Source of the DNA: Acidobacteriota bacterium
GTDB taxonomy: Bacteria > Acidobacteriota > Vicinamibacteria > Vicinamibacterales > Fen-181
Reading direction: 5' to 3'
DNA: 45,696 bases
NCBI GenBank assembly: GCA_003170135.1
Contig: PMZR01000056.1
Coordinates: 1-45,696, forward strand
Shown: piece after piece, positions 10,544 through 19,769 of the stretch
Position numbering within the stretch: the first letter of the stretch is position 1
Layout: the number at the start of each line of letters is the position of its first letter
Made by a program: the position numbers and the translations under genes
The notes under the pieces: generated by a model
The model's database searches: none
Told to the model about the DNA's origin: nothing
The model's input: the letters and a program-made list of their open reading frames with translations, nothing else

Positions 10544-12247
10544 ATGCTCGACAGTCCCTTCCTGTACTTGCTCGTCTGCACGGTGAAGAACCGCGTCCTC
10601 AGTCGCGTGAGGCGACTGCGCGAGCCGAAGTATGCGATCGGCGCGATCGTCGGCGTGGCGTATCTCTACGTCTGGTTGGTGCGCCCGGTGCGTCTTGGTT
10701 CCCAGGCGGGCCGCGGCGTGGGCCTGCCGCCCTCGGTGATCGCACCGCTGCAGAGCGTCGCCATCTTCTTCCTGTGGCTCATCGTGCTGAGCCGGTGGTT
10801 CCTGCCGGTCTCCAGGCAGCCGCTGCAACTCTCGGCCTCCGAGCGGGACTTCCTGCTGCCTGCGCCGCTTGCGCGCCGACGCATCATTCGCTACAAGGTG
10901 CTGCGCTCGCTCGTCGGAATTCTCTTCAGCACGGCGATCATCACGGTGTTCGCGCGCACGGCCGCCACGAGCGCGTGGTCGTTGCTGGCCGGGACGTTCC
11001 TGCTGTTCGCCACCGTGCGCCTGCACCTGCTGGGCATCGCCCTCACGCGCGCCACGCTTCTCGAGGGCCGCGGACACCGGGACCTGGCGGCCCTGGTTGC
11101 GCTTGTCGTCGTCATCGCGGCGACGTGCGGCGCCGTGTGGGCGCTGGCGCCAGCCGTCGTGCACATGCAGCGCACAGGCGACCTGGGAGCCGCGCTCGAG
11201 CTGGCTCACGAGGCACTGTCGCAGCGCGGCGTGACCATCGCGCTCCTGCCGTTCACGGTGATGATCCGCCCGCTGTTCGCCGCGTGGCCGGCCGGATTCG
11301 CGCTGGCCGCCGTCCCGGCCGTCCTGCTCGCGCTGGCGAACTACGCGTGGGTGCTGCGTTCGGAGGGCACATTCGAGCAGTCGACCGGGGCCAGCGAACA
11401 CGAGGTTGTCGAGGGCCGGCGGGCGCCGGCCCGGCCGGTGTTCCGACGCGCGCCATTCAACCTTCCCGTCCGCGGTCGCGCGGAGTCGGCCATCGTCTGG
11501 AAGAATCTGATCATGCTCGGCCGCTACGCGAGTGTGACGATGCTCGTGCGGGTGGCCGTGCCGCCGATCGTGGTGGCCGTCGTCATTGGCGCGAGCCACC
11601 GGACGGGTCTCGCGGCCACGTTCATGCCGATCGCCATGGCGCTGTGCTGCGGCGTCACCGGTTTCGGGCCCTATATGGTACGCAACGATCTCCGCCAGGA
11701 TCTGGTGCGTCTCTCCGTGCTGAAGACCTGGCCCATTTCCGGCAAACGGTTGCTGTGGGGCGAGATACTGGCCTCGTCCGGGGTCGTGTCGCTGCTGGTT
11801 GCGCTGCTCATGCTCATCGCCGGCGGTCTCTCGCTCGCGGCGCCTTCCGAGGCGTTGCCGTGGCGCGATCGCCTGGCGGTTGGGATCTCCGCGATCGTCA
11901 TGTTCCCGGCGTTGATTCTTGCGCAGGTCGTGATTCAGAACGCCACGGTCGTGCTGTTCCCCGGGTGGGTCGCCGTCGGCCCCGCACGCCTGCGCGGCAT
12001 CGAGGCGATGGGGCAGCAGATGCTGATGTTCGCGGGCACGGTTCTGCTGCTCGCCATCGGCGTTCTGCCCGGAGCGCTCCTTGGCGGACTGCTGCTCCTG
12101 TTCGGGTTTCCGCTGGTCGGGTGGCTGGCCACCGTTCCCGCGACGCTGGTGGCGGCGACCCTGCTCGTCGGCGAGGTTGTCCTCGCCGTGCACTTCCTCG
12201 GCATGGCGCTCGAACGGCTGGATCCGAGCGCGATCGACCTCGCCTAA
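10544..12247 (+). CDS. ABC exporter membrane subunit
   Basis: The 567-residue protein has about a dozen hydrophobic segments in two halves separated by a charged loop near residues 280-310. It resembles the family of putative ABC-2 permeases paired with stand-alone ATPases. The gene lies 6 bases after the ATPase gene and is surely co-transcribed with it. The substrate is unknown. Convergent transcription with the TPR-CHAT gene leaves only 22 bases between the stops. Confidence 0.8.
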   Translation: MLDSPFLYLLVCTVKNRVLSRVRRLREPKYAIGAIVGVAYLYVWLVRPVRLGSQAGRGVGLPPSVIAPLQSVAIFFLWLIVLSRWFLPVSRQPLQLSASERDFLLPAPLARRRIIRYKVLRSLVGILFSTAIITVFARTAATSAWSLLAGTFLLFATVRLHLLGIALTRATLLEGRGHRDLAALVALVVVIAATCGAVWALAPAVVHMQRTGDLGAALELAHEALSQRGVTIALLPFTVMIRPLFAAWPAGFALAAVPAVLLALANYAWVLRSEGTFEQSTGASEHEVVEGRRAPARPVFRRAPFNLPVRGRAESAIVWKNLIMLGRYASVTMLVRVAVPPIVVAVVIGASHRTGLAATFMPIAMALCCGVTGFGPYMVRNDLRQDLVRLSVLKTWPISGKRLLWGEILASSGVVSLLVALLMLIAGGLSLAAPSEALPWRDRLAVGISAIVMFPALILAQVVIQNATVVLFPGWVAVGPARLRGIEAMGQQMLMFAGTVLLLAIGVLPGALLGGLLLLFGFPLVGWLATVPATLVAATLLVGEVVLAVHFLGMALERLDPSAIDLA

Positions 12248-12269
12248 GTGAAGGCGCCCCGTTCGCGCG

Positions 12270-15200
12270 TCATCCCATCCCGATGACGGCGTAATTCGCC
12301 CAGTAGAACGGGTGCTTGTACTTCGTTGCCAGCAGCGGCAGGATCGCCTGGCGCAGCGCCCTGCCCGGCGGAATCGGTCCTGTCGCCGATCGCGACAGGC
12401 TGCGGTGCAGCCCGAGCATCAGCGAGACGGCCGCGGGCGAATCATCCGGCCACGTGGCCATCACCATCGTCTTCGTGCCGGCGACGAAGAACGCCCAACT
12501 CAGGCCGACGGGGACAGTGCCTTCGCTTGCGACGCGATCCACCTGCACGCGCGACACCACGGTGACCCGCGGCATCGTGTCGCGGATCAATTCCCACGCT
12601 TCGACCACATCGGCCTGACCATCTTTCTGGACCGCGAACACGATCGGCGAACGCAAGGGGCTGGCGGCGTTGGGCACGAAGAACGTCGCCAGGTGCAGGA
12701 GCGCGGCGGTTTGCGCGTCCGCGCGGATCGCGCCTGGTGCCGGCGCCGTCCCCGCATACACTCTCGCTCGCGCGGCGCCATAGATCGTCCTCAGCCCGCG
12801 CACTTCCTGTTCCGCATTCGGCATCGGCGCCAGGTTGGCCGCCGCATTGAGCAGCGTCAGGCGCTCGGCCGCCGAACCGGGTTGCCGGTTGGCGACCGCG
12901 ACCGCGCGGAGCCGCCTGGCCGTCGGCGCGGCCGTTTCGAGCGACGCGCCGGAGAGCAAATCGAGCGCCGTGAGCGACGGCACGTACGACACCGCGCACT
13001 GCTCGACGAGGTAGCGCCCGTCGGCCGACCGGAGCGCCTGGAAGGGCAGCGCCCACAGCGGGCCGTCGGGGACGATGACGAGGCGCGTCTTGCCGGCCAG
13101 CGCGTCGTGGACTGGCTGCAACAGCAAGGCGTGGAGATCGCGCGCCCCCTTGTCAACGCCGGCGTCACGGTCGCGAATCAGGCCTCGGAACTCGCGCACC
13201 TGCTTTGCCAGGTCGAGCAGCGTGACGTCGATCGCCGTGATCTCGATCTGCACCGGGGCAGGCGGCGCCGCCATCGTCGTTGCGCCCGCCCGGGTCCTGG
13301 TGAGCGCGATGACCAGCGTCTGCTTGTCCGTCGTCACGAATTCGATGACCGCGGTCTTGGTGTCGGTGACCGCGGCGGTGAGACGTTCCAGGCTGCCCGC
13401 GTCGATCAACCCTCTCTGCAGCTTCAACTTCGGCAGGGCGGCGTAGATCGTTTCGGCGAACGCCGTGCGTTGGCGGTCCGCGTCGGCGAGCCCGGCCTTG
13501 AGCGACGCCAGACGCGTCGCATCAGTGGCCGGCCGGTCCTGTTCCTTCTCCACCTGGACGCGCAGCGACTTGTGCTGCCGGTTCAGCCGTCGTTCCTCGT
13601 CTTGCTGGTCGGCCGTCAAGCCGGCGGTGATGAGCGATCGGTTGCCGGTGAGGATGTTGGCGACGAGCGCCAGTTGTGCGCGTTCGGCGAAGAGCAGGGC
13701 ATCGGACGGCTTCCCCGCGTCGGCCAGCAGCAGCGCCATCGCGCGGTAGGGGCCGCGCGTGTCGCCGAAGAAGTCGTTGCGCGGTTCGTCGCCCGCCCGC
13801 GCCCGGCCGGATTCGACCGCGGCGATGGCCTCCTGCAGCGCGTGTTCGGCCGCGTCGCGGTCGCCGCGGTGTCGAAGCACGCGCGCCTTGACGACCAGCG
13901 CCTGCGCCAGCGTGTCGTCGCTCTCGATTTCGCGCGCCATGTTCGCCGCGCGCTTTGCGGACTCGAGCGCCTGATCCAGGTGATCGAGCTCGGCCTGTTC
14001 GGTGGCGACCAGCGCCTGCATGACGGCGACGGCCGCGCGATCGCCAAGGGCCTGGCTCAGGTCGAACGCCTGCTGGTGAGACGCGAGCGCGTCCTCGTGC
14101 TTCTCGAGCGCCGCCTGCGCCAGCCCGATGTGCGCGTGCAGCCACGCCATCTCGCCCTTGTCCTGCAGCGCCTGGCGGATCGGCAGCGCTTTCAGGTACG
14201 CGGCGATCGCCGCGTCGTACTGCATGTCGCCGAACTCGGCGAGACCGAGGGCCGCCAGCGCCCGCGCCATGCCCGCCTGATTGCGCAGCGTTTCGGCCAG
14301 GGCCAGGCTCTTCTTGTAATGGTCCCGCGCCGCCACCGGCTGTTGGCCCGACATGTACACGTTGCCGATGTCGCCTTCGACCTGCATCACGCCCTGGTTG
14401 TCGCTGTTGGTCTGCGCCAGCGCGAGGACCCGGTTGTACTGCTGCAGCGAGAGCTCGAACCGACCCTGCAGGCGATAGACGTCGCCCAGGCCCGTGATGG
14501 CGCCGAACTCGGTGGCGTAGCTGAGCACGGCGACGTCCTCGAGGCTCTTCTCGTAGGACTGGATCGCCGTGTCGTAATCGCCCTGGTCCTTCTGCACGCG
14601 GCCCATCGCCTGCAGCAGCGCCGGTATGCCGGTGCGGCTGCGCGCGGCCAGTTGCAGCGCCATGCTGCGCTGGTAGGCGTCCAGCGCCGAGCCCCAGTCA
14701 CCCAGCAGGTAACAGGCGTTGCCGTATCCGTGCAGCGCGCTCGCCAGCGAGGCGGTGTCCTTCAGGGCCTCCAACAGATCGACGGCGCGCTGGTAGTGCT
14801 CGCGCGCGGCCTGGTTGTCGCGGTTGTAGTAGCTGGTCGCCAGCCCGATCTCGGTCTTCGCCCAGCGCTCGCGGTCGTTGACCGCCTTGAAGCCCTCGAG
14901 GGCCCGCTGGAAGTGCGGGATCGCCACATCGGGCGAGCCGGGCTGGAGCAGTTGTGCAATTTTCATGTGGGCGCGGGCATCGGCCGCGACGCTCTTTATC
15001 TGCGCCGCCACTTTCAGCTCGAAGTCGTAGAGTGCCATGGCCGCCTTCGGGTTCGGCGTCGCCGAGGCAAACAGCCGATCCGCCTGGGTCTCGATGGCAA
15101 ACGCGGTTTCCTCGGTCAGCAGGTCGGGCTCGCTCTCGAGAAGCGCCTCGCGCGCCTCGTCCGACGGCGCCGCGGCGATCTCGATCGCGAGATCGTCGCT

Positions 15201-15695
15201 CGCGGGCGCCTCGCGCCATATCCGCCACTGGTCGCCCTCCTTGAGGAACCCCATGCCGCGGATCCATCGTTCGGCACGCAGGGCGTCGCCGGCTCGTTGC
15301 GCGATCGTCACGTCGATCGTGACCCGCGCGGTCACGCTCGTCGCCTCCTGCTTCAGCCGCGTCAGCGCGGGCGAGCCGGCCTCGAGCCGCGCGTAGGGGA
15401 AGACGAATTCCGCCGGAAACGTCGGAAGGACGCGTCGGGGCGCCTTGGCCGCCCACAGCGCGGCGTAGGCGGCGACGTCCTTGCTGGCGCGTGCCTCATA
15501 CAGGCGCACGACAAGCTGCCGGATGGCTTGTTCATCGTCGGCTGCGATCTGAACCTGTCCCACGATTTCCTTGGTCTGTGTGGGAGCCCCGGTCTTCAGA
15601 CCGGTGGCGGCCAATGTGGCCGTCAGACCGGTGGCGACGACCAGTGCCAGGCAGGTACAGCCGGCGGCAGAGAATCGACTTCGCGCAGCAGGCAT
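12270..15695 (-). CDS. Secreted NTF2-like/TPR/CHAT protein with degenerate CHAT domain
   Basis: The 1141-residue protein has a signal peptide (residues 1-30) and an NTF2/SnoaL-like domain (~50-165, ending GFLKEGDQWRIWRE). About ten tetratricopeptide repeats (~215-600), a charged helical linker and a CHAT domain (~830-1141) follow. CHAT domains are caspase-like proteases with a His in HLATHG and a Cys in LSACxT. Here the matching positions read HLATFF (1001-1006) and VVSRVQVD (~1046-1053), so both catalytic residues are gone. The later GLSWAFFVAGTKTMVMATW segment keeps the fold. A CT-TC-AG palindrome encodes part of the region after the signal peptide. A GAGGAG site fixes the ATG. A periplasmic scaffold is likely. 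Confidence 0.88.
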   Translation of the reverse strand: MPAARSRFSAAGCTCLALVVATGLTATLAATGLKTGAPTQTKEIVGQVQIAADDEQAIRQLVVRLYEARASKDVAAYAALWAAKAPRRVLPTFPAEFVFPYARLEAGSPALTRLKQEATSVTARVTIDVTIAQRAGDALRAERWIRGMGFLKEGDQWRIWREAPASDDLAIEIAAAPSDEAREALLESEPDLLTEETAFAIETQADRLFASATPNPKAAMALYDFELKVAAQIKSVAADARAHMKIAQLLQPGSPDVAIPHFQRALEGFKAVNDRERWAKTEIGLATSYYNRDNQAAREHYQRAVDLLEALKDTASLASALHGYGNACYLLGDWGSALDAYQRSMALQLAARSRTGIPALLQAMGRVQKDQGDYDTAIQSYEKSLEDVAVLSYATEFGAITGLGDVYRLQGRFELSLQQYNRVLALAQTNSDNQGVMQVEGDIGNVYMSGQQPVAARDHYKKSLALAETLRNQAGMARALAALGLAEFGDMQYDAAIAAYLKALPIRQALQDKGEMAWLHAHIGLAQAALEKHEDALASHQQAFDLSQALGDRAAVAVMQALVATEQAELDHLDQALESAKRAANMAREIESDDTLAQALVVKARVLRHRGDRDAAEHALQEAIAAVESGRARAGDEPRNDFFGDTRGPYRAMALLLADAGKPSDALLFAERAQLALVANILTGNRSLITAGLTADQQDEERRLNRQHKSLRVQVEKEQDRPATDATRLASLKAGLADADRQRTAFAETIYAALPKLKLQRGLIDAGSLERLTAAVTDTKTAVIEFVTTDKQTLVIALTRTRAGATTMAAPPAPVQIEITAIDVTLLDLAKQVREFRGLIRDRDAGVDKGARDLHALLLQPVHDALAGKTRLVIVPDGPLWALPFQALRSADGRYLVEQCAVSYVPSLTALDLLSGASLETAAPTARRLRAVAVANRQPGSAAERLTLLNAAANLAPMPNAEQEVRGLRTIYGAARARVYAGTAPAPGAIRADAQTAALLHLATFFVPNAASPLRSPIVFAVQKDGQADVVEAWELIRDTMPRVTVVSRVQVDRVASEGTVPVGLSWAFFVAGTKTMVMATWPDDSPAAVSLMLGLHRSLSRSATGPIPPGRALRQAILPLLATKYKHPFYWANYAVIGMG
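15589..15604. repeat. CT-TC-AG centred palindrome inside the TPR-CHAT gene
   Basis: CCGGTCT-TC-AGACCGG is a perfect 7-bp inverted repeat around TC. It lies within the coding sequence just after the signal peptide and is translated as part of TGLKTGAP. The palindrome at 43323-43342 in comEC shares the CTTCAG centre. Confidence 0.6.
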
Positions 15696-15812
15696 CGGCG
15701 GGCTCCTCGGTCCGGGCGCACCCCGACTGACCAGGGCGGATGGCCCGGTTCTTACGAAAACGAACTGAACAATTAGACCCCGAAGAAGACGATCGGGACT
15801 GGCGGAATGCGT

Positions 15813-16625
15813 CTAGCGGACGATTTCGTAGGTGCCGGCCGCCGGCTGGGTATCGCTGTATTTCTGGATCACGCGGCCATCGGCGGTGGTTTCCCACGAT
15901 CTGTAGACGCGGGGCGGCGACGACACCGTGCGGGCTGCCGCCCGCCTGGAGACCGTCGTGGCGCGTCGCCCGATGACCACCGGCGTGGCGAGGTCGCCGT
16001 ACTGCCGGACGGACCGACCGTTGACGCCCTGAGACGACTCGTAGGCATGGCCGGCGCGGCTGCTCACCTGCGACAGATACCGTTGCGTCTCGCGGAACGG
16101 CGGCACCTGGGAGAGGTGGCGATCGACGGCCTGCGGCCCCGCGTTGTAGGCCGCCAGCGCCAGTCTCTCGTCGCCGGCGTACCGATTCAGCAATTGTCTG
16201 AGGTAGCCGACGCCCCCGCGGATGTTCTCGTCCGGATCGAACACGTCGCGCACGCCCATCTCGATTGCGGTCGCCGGCATCAGCTGCATCAGGCCCGAGG
16301 CGCCCTTGGGCGAGACGGCCCGCGGGTTGAATCCCGATTCGACCTGGACGACGGCACGCACGAGGTGCGGCGAAACAGCGTAGGTCGCCGCATGCTTCTC
16401 AATCAGGCGGTCGTAGGAGGTCGCCAGTCGCGCATCGGCCGGCCTGGTGGATCGGAACGAGGTGCCGATCACGCGGAAGCTCGGGGCCTCGGTTCCGGGA
16501 GGGTGGTCCGAGTACACGGCATTCCCGTTCCCGGCCCGCCAGGAATAGATCTGGGCGCTGGCCGGCGCCGCCGCGGCGACGGTCAGGCAGAGGACAAGCG
16601 GGAAATACGGGGAAACCTTCACCAA
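15813..16625 (-). CDS. Lytic transglycosylase, SLT family with N-terminal DUF4124-like segment
   Basis: The ~270-residue protein has a signal peptide (to about residue 25), a short DUF4124-like segment (IYSWRAGNGNAVYSDHPPG) and a goose-lysozyme-type SLT domain. The latter has QVESGFNP with the catalytic glutamate near residue 96, then GLMQLMPATA and ALAAYNAGP. It would cleave peptidoglycan glycan strands in the periplasm. The Ser/Arg-rich tail is unassigned. TTG at 16625 or GTG at 16622 can start it, and neither has a clear ribosome-binding site. Confidence 0.9.
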   Translation of the reverse strand: MVKVSPYFPLVLCLTVAAAAPASAQIYSWRAGNGNAVYSDHPPGTEAPSFRVIGTSFRSTRPADARLATSYDRLIEKHAATYAVSPHLVRAVVQVESGFNPRAVSPKGASGLMQLMPATAIEMGVRDVFDPDENIRGGVGYLRQLLNRYAGDERLALAAYNAGPQAVDRHLSQVPPFRETQRYLSQVSSRAGHAYESSQGVNGRSVRQYGDLATPVVIGRRATTVSRRAAARTVSSPPRVYRSWETTADGRVIQKYSDTQPAAGTYEIVR

Positions 16626-16776
16626 GTGTCGGTCGCGGTCTGGACCACCTCTATTTCGGGGTATCGGCCGGTCCTGGAGTATTCTTTAGCCCTGCGCGTA
16701 CGATGATATTCTACAACTCATCCGTTTCTGCGTCCGACTGGCCCGCGACCGGCCTGGTCCGGCGAAAAGGTGTCGA

Positions 16777-19656
16777 ATGAGACTCACAGGTGACGACGAC
16801 GGTCCGGTGATCGACGTTCGGCGGCCGTCGCCGCGTCGGGGGCGCCTGCGCCTGATTCTGCTCGCGATCCTTGCGCTGCTCGTGTTCGGCGCGAGCGCCC
16901 TGGTGTCCTGGTACGTGGATGCCCTGTGGTTCACGTCGCTCGGCTACGGGTCCGTGTTCTGGAAGACGCTCGCGATCAAGGCCGGGTTGTTCGGCGGCTT
17001 CCTCGTGGCGACTGTCCTAATCCTGCAATTCGCCTTCTGGGCGCTTCGGCCGCGTCGCGTAGACCGCGCCCACTTCGACCGCACGATCATCATCCAGGGC
17101 CGGCCGGTCAGCGTGTCGTTCAAGCCGGTCGCCCGCATCGTCGGGTGGCTCGTCGCGTTGCTGGTCGGCGTGGCGTCTGCGCTCGGCATGGCCGCCGAGT
17201 GGACGACGTTCGTGCTCTGGTGGGAGGCGCCGCAACAGGCCGCGGCGGTGGTCGATCCCGTGTTCGGACGGCCCATCGCATTCTACCTGCTGACGCTGCC
17301 GGCGTGGCAGATGCTGGCCACCTGGCTGACGACGCTCGCGCTGGTCGCCCTGGCCGCCGCGATCATCTACTTCCTGATCTCGGCCGGCGAACGCGCGCTG
17401 AGCTCGGTGCGCGGCCTGGTCGAGCTGGGCGATCGCTACGGCGGCCTGTCGTTCGCGTTGGGCGCGCTCCTCGTCGTGCTGGCCTGGCGGGTGTACCTCG
17501 GGCGCTTCGACCAGTTGTTCCACGTCGGGTCCACCTTTTCGGGTGCCGGCTACACCGACGTGCACATCACGTTGCCCGGGCTGTTGCTGGTCATTGCGGC
17601 GCTGCTCCTCGGCGCCCTCATCGCGTTCGTCAACGCGATCCGTCCGCGGCGGCTGGTCTGGCTTGCCAGCGCCATCGTGCCGGGCATCGTCGTCTATGTT
17701 GCGGTGGGGGTCGTCGCCTGGTACGTGAACGGCTTCATCGTCAAGCCGAACGAGCTCGATCGCGAGACGCCCTACATCCGGCAGAACATCGCGTTCACGC
17801 AGGAAGCCTTCGCCCTGTCGCGCATCGAGCGGCACAACTTCCCGGCCGAATCGGGCGTCGAGGCGCTCGACGTGGAGAACAACCGGGTGACGCTCGACAA
17901 CATCCGGCTGTGGGACTGGCACGCGCTGCAGGACACGCTGCGCCAGATCCAGGCGATTCGCACCTACTACGATTTTCCGGACATCGACATCGACCGCTAT
18001 CGCATCAACGGCCAGGTGCGGCAGATGATGGTCGCCGCGCGCGAACTGAACATCGGGCGCCTGCCCGAGAGCAGCCGGAACTGGATCAACGAAAAGCTGA
18101 TCTACACGCACGGCTACGGCGTGACCATGAACCCGGTGAACGGGTTCACGTCGGAAGGGTTGCCGGCCCTCGTCCTGAGCGATATGCCGGTGCAGAGCAC
18201 GACGCCCGACATCCAGGTGACGCGGCCCGAGATCTATTTCGGCCAGGAAACGACGAGCGACGTCTACGTGCGCACGCGGCAGCGCGAGTTCAACTACCCG
18301 CAGGGCGAGAGCAACAACTACACGACCTACCAGGGAAAGAACGGGATCGCGATCGGCTCGATGTGGCGGCGCCTGCTCATCGCGGTCGATCGCGGTGACC
18401 TCTCCAAGCTGCCCTTCAGCGACGACATCACGGCGGACAGCCTGCTGCTGATGCGGCGCGAGATCCGCGAACGCGTCGCGACGGTCGCGCCATTCCTGTC
18501 CTACGACCCGGATCCCTACATCGTCGTCGGCAAGGACGGGCGGCTCTACTGGTTGATGGATGCCTTCACGTCGGCCGACAGCTTCCCCTACGCGACGCGC
18601 TATCGGGTCGGAGAGGACGACATCAACTACCTGCGGAACAGCGTGAAGGTGGCCATCGACGCCTACGACGGCACCGTTCAGTTCTACGTATTCGACGAGA
18701 CGGACCCGATCATCCAGGCCTACCGGCAGACGTTTCCCGATCTGTTCCGCGACGCCAGCCAGATGCCGCCGGGCGTGCGCGAGCACATTCGCTACCCGGA
18801 AATGCTGCTGAAAGTGCAGGCGGCGGTCTACAGCCTGTATCACATGGCCGATCCGCAGGTCTTCTACAACCGTGAGGATCTGTGGAGCGTCGCGAGCCAG
18901 GTGACGCTCAGCGACGCGACGAAAGAGCAGGTGACGCAGCCGCTCGAGCCGAACTTCGTGGTGATGAAGCTGCCGGGCCAGTCGAAGGTCGAGTTCATCG
19001 AGATTCTGCCGTTCACGCCGTCCAAGCGCAACAACCTGATTGGGTGGATCGCGGGCAGGAGCGACGACGCCGAGTACGGCAAGGCGCTCGTCTACGACTT
19101 CCCGAAGACGCGGCTGGTCGATGGCCCGCTGCAGATCGAGGCCCGCATCGACCAGAACCCGCAGCTGTCCTCGATGCTGTCGCTGTGGAACCAGCAGGGG
19201 TCCCACGTGCGGCGGGGGAGCCTGCTCGTGATTCCGATCGGGCAGGCGCTGTTCTACGCCGAACCGATCTACCTGCAGGCCGAACGCAGCCCGATGCCGC
19301 AGCTGCGCCTGGTCGTGCTTGCCCTCCAGGATCGCCTGGCCTACGCGCCGACGTTCGACGTGGCCCTGTCGAACCTGCTGTCATCGGAGAGCGCGGCGGC
19401 CAGCCCGCAGATGCAGATGCCGGCGGGCGTGCCGGGCGCGTCTCAATCCGGCGCGGCCGCGACAGCCCAGCCTGCCGTGCCTGGCGCGCCGCCAGCCTCG
19501 ACACAGGCGCTCATCGACCAGGCCGCGCGCGACTTCGCCGATTATCAGCGGTTGACCGCGGAAGGAAAGCTGGGCGAGGCGGGCCAGAAACTCGAATCGC
19601 TCAAGCGGGCGCTCGAGCAGCTGCGGCCGGTCACGCCGCCGCCGCCGAAGAAGTGA
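16777..19656 (+). CDS. UPF0182 family membrane protein
   Basis: The 959-residue protein has about seven membrane helices in the first ~320 residues and a large non-membrane region after them. The regions around WYVDALWFTSLGYGSVFWKT and the conserved domain carrying ELNIGRLPESSRNWINEKL mark UPF0182, a family of unknown function found in actinobacteria, cyanobacteria and others. The C-terminal ~110 residues are Ala/Pro-rich, then helical. The ATG has AAAGG 7 nt upstream. A heptad array starts right after its stop and separates it from the convergent alaS. Confidence 0.92.
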   Translation: MRLTGDDDGPVIDVRRPSPRRGRLRLILLAILALLVFGASALVSWYVDALWFTSLGYGSVFWKTLAIKAGLFGGFLVATVLILQFAFWALRPRRVDRAHFDRTIIIQGRPVSVSFKPVARIVGWLVALLVGVASALGMAAEWTTFVLWWEAPQQAAAVVDPVFGRPIAFYLLTLPAWQMLATWLTTLALVALAAAIIYFLISAGERALSSVRGLVELGDRYGGLSFALGALLVVLAWRVYLGRFDQLFHVGSTFSGAGYTDVHITLPGLLLVIAALLLGALIAFVNAIRPRRLVWLASAIVPGIVVYVAVGVVAWYVNGFIVKPNELDRETPYIRQNIAFTQEAFALSRIERHNFPAESGVEALDVENNRVTLDNIRLWDWHALQDTLRQIQAIRTYYDFPDIDIDRYRINGQVRQMMVAARELNIGRLPESSRNWINEKLIYTHGYGVTMNPVNGFTSEGLPALVLSDMPVQSTTPDIQVTRPEIYFGQETTSDVYVRTRQREFNYPQGESNNYTTYQGKNGIAIGSMWRRLLIAVDRGDLSKLPFSDDITADSLLLMRREIRERVATVAPFLSYDPDPYIVVGKDGRLYWLMDAFTSADSFPYATRYRVGEDDINYLRNSVKVAIDAYDGTVQFYVFDETDPIIQAYRQTFPDLFRDASQMPPGVREHIRYPEMLLKVQAAVYSLYHMADPQVFYNREDLWSVASQVTLSDATKEQVTQPLEPNFVVMKLPGQSKVEFIEILPFTPSKRNNLIGWIAGRSDDAEYGKALVYDFPKTRLVDGPLQIEARIDQNPQLSSMLSLWNQQGSHVRRGSLLVIPIGQALFYAEPIYLQAERSPMPQLRLVVLALQDRLAYAPTFDVALSNLLSSESAAASPQMQMPAGVPGASQSGAAATAQPAVPGAPPASTQALIDQAARDFADYQRLTAEGKLGEAGQKLESLKRALEQLRPVTPPPPKK

Positions 19657-19666
19657 GAGACGTAGA

Positions 19667-19769
19667 GGTAGTCGGTAGCCGGTAGCCGGTAGTCGGTAGT
19701 CGGTAGTCCGCCAGTCCCGTAGGCAGGCCGTCTCCCGTCTACGGTCTACCGTCTACTGTTTACCGTCTA
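19667..19769. repeat. Opposed pair of heptad arrays between UPF0182 gene and alaS
   Basis: The left half has six units GGTAGTC, GGTAGCC, GGTAGCC, GGTAGTC, GGTAGTC, GGTAGTC (19667-19708). After a 19-bp spacer, the right half has six plus-strand units CCGTCTC, CCGTCTA, CGGTCTA, CCGTCTA, CTGTTTA, CCGTCTA (19728-19769), i.e. the same GTAG theme on the other strand. The right half includes the stop codon and last five sense codons of alaS. GTAG and CTAC motifs can pair across the spacer, so transcripts from either side can fold here. Confidence 0.85.

Noticed and set aside
19667..19769. CRISPR array
   Set aside because: Units are 7 bp and contiguous with no unique spacers; no cas genes are in the window.
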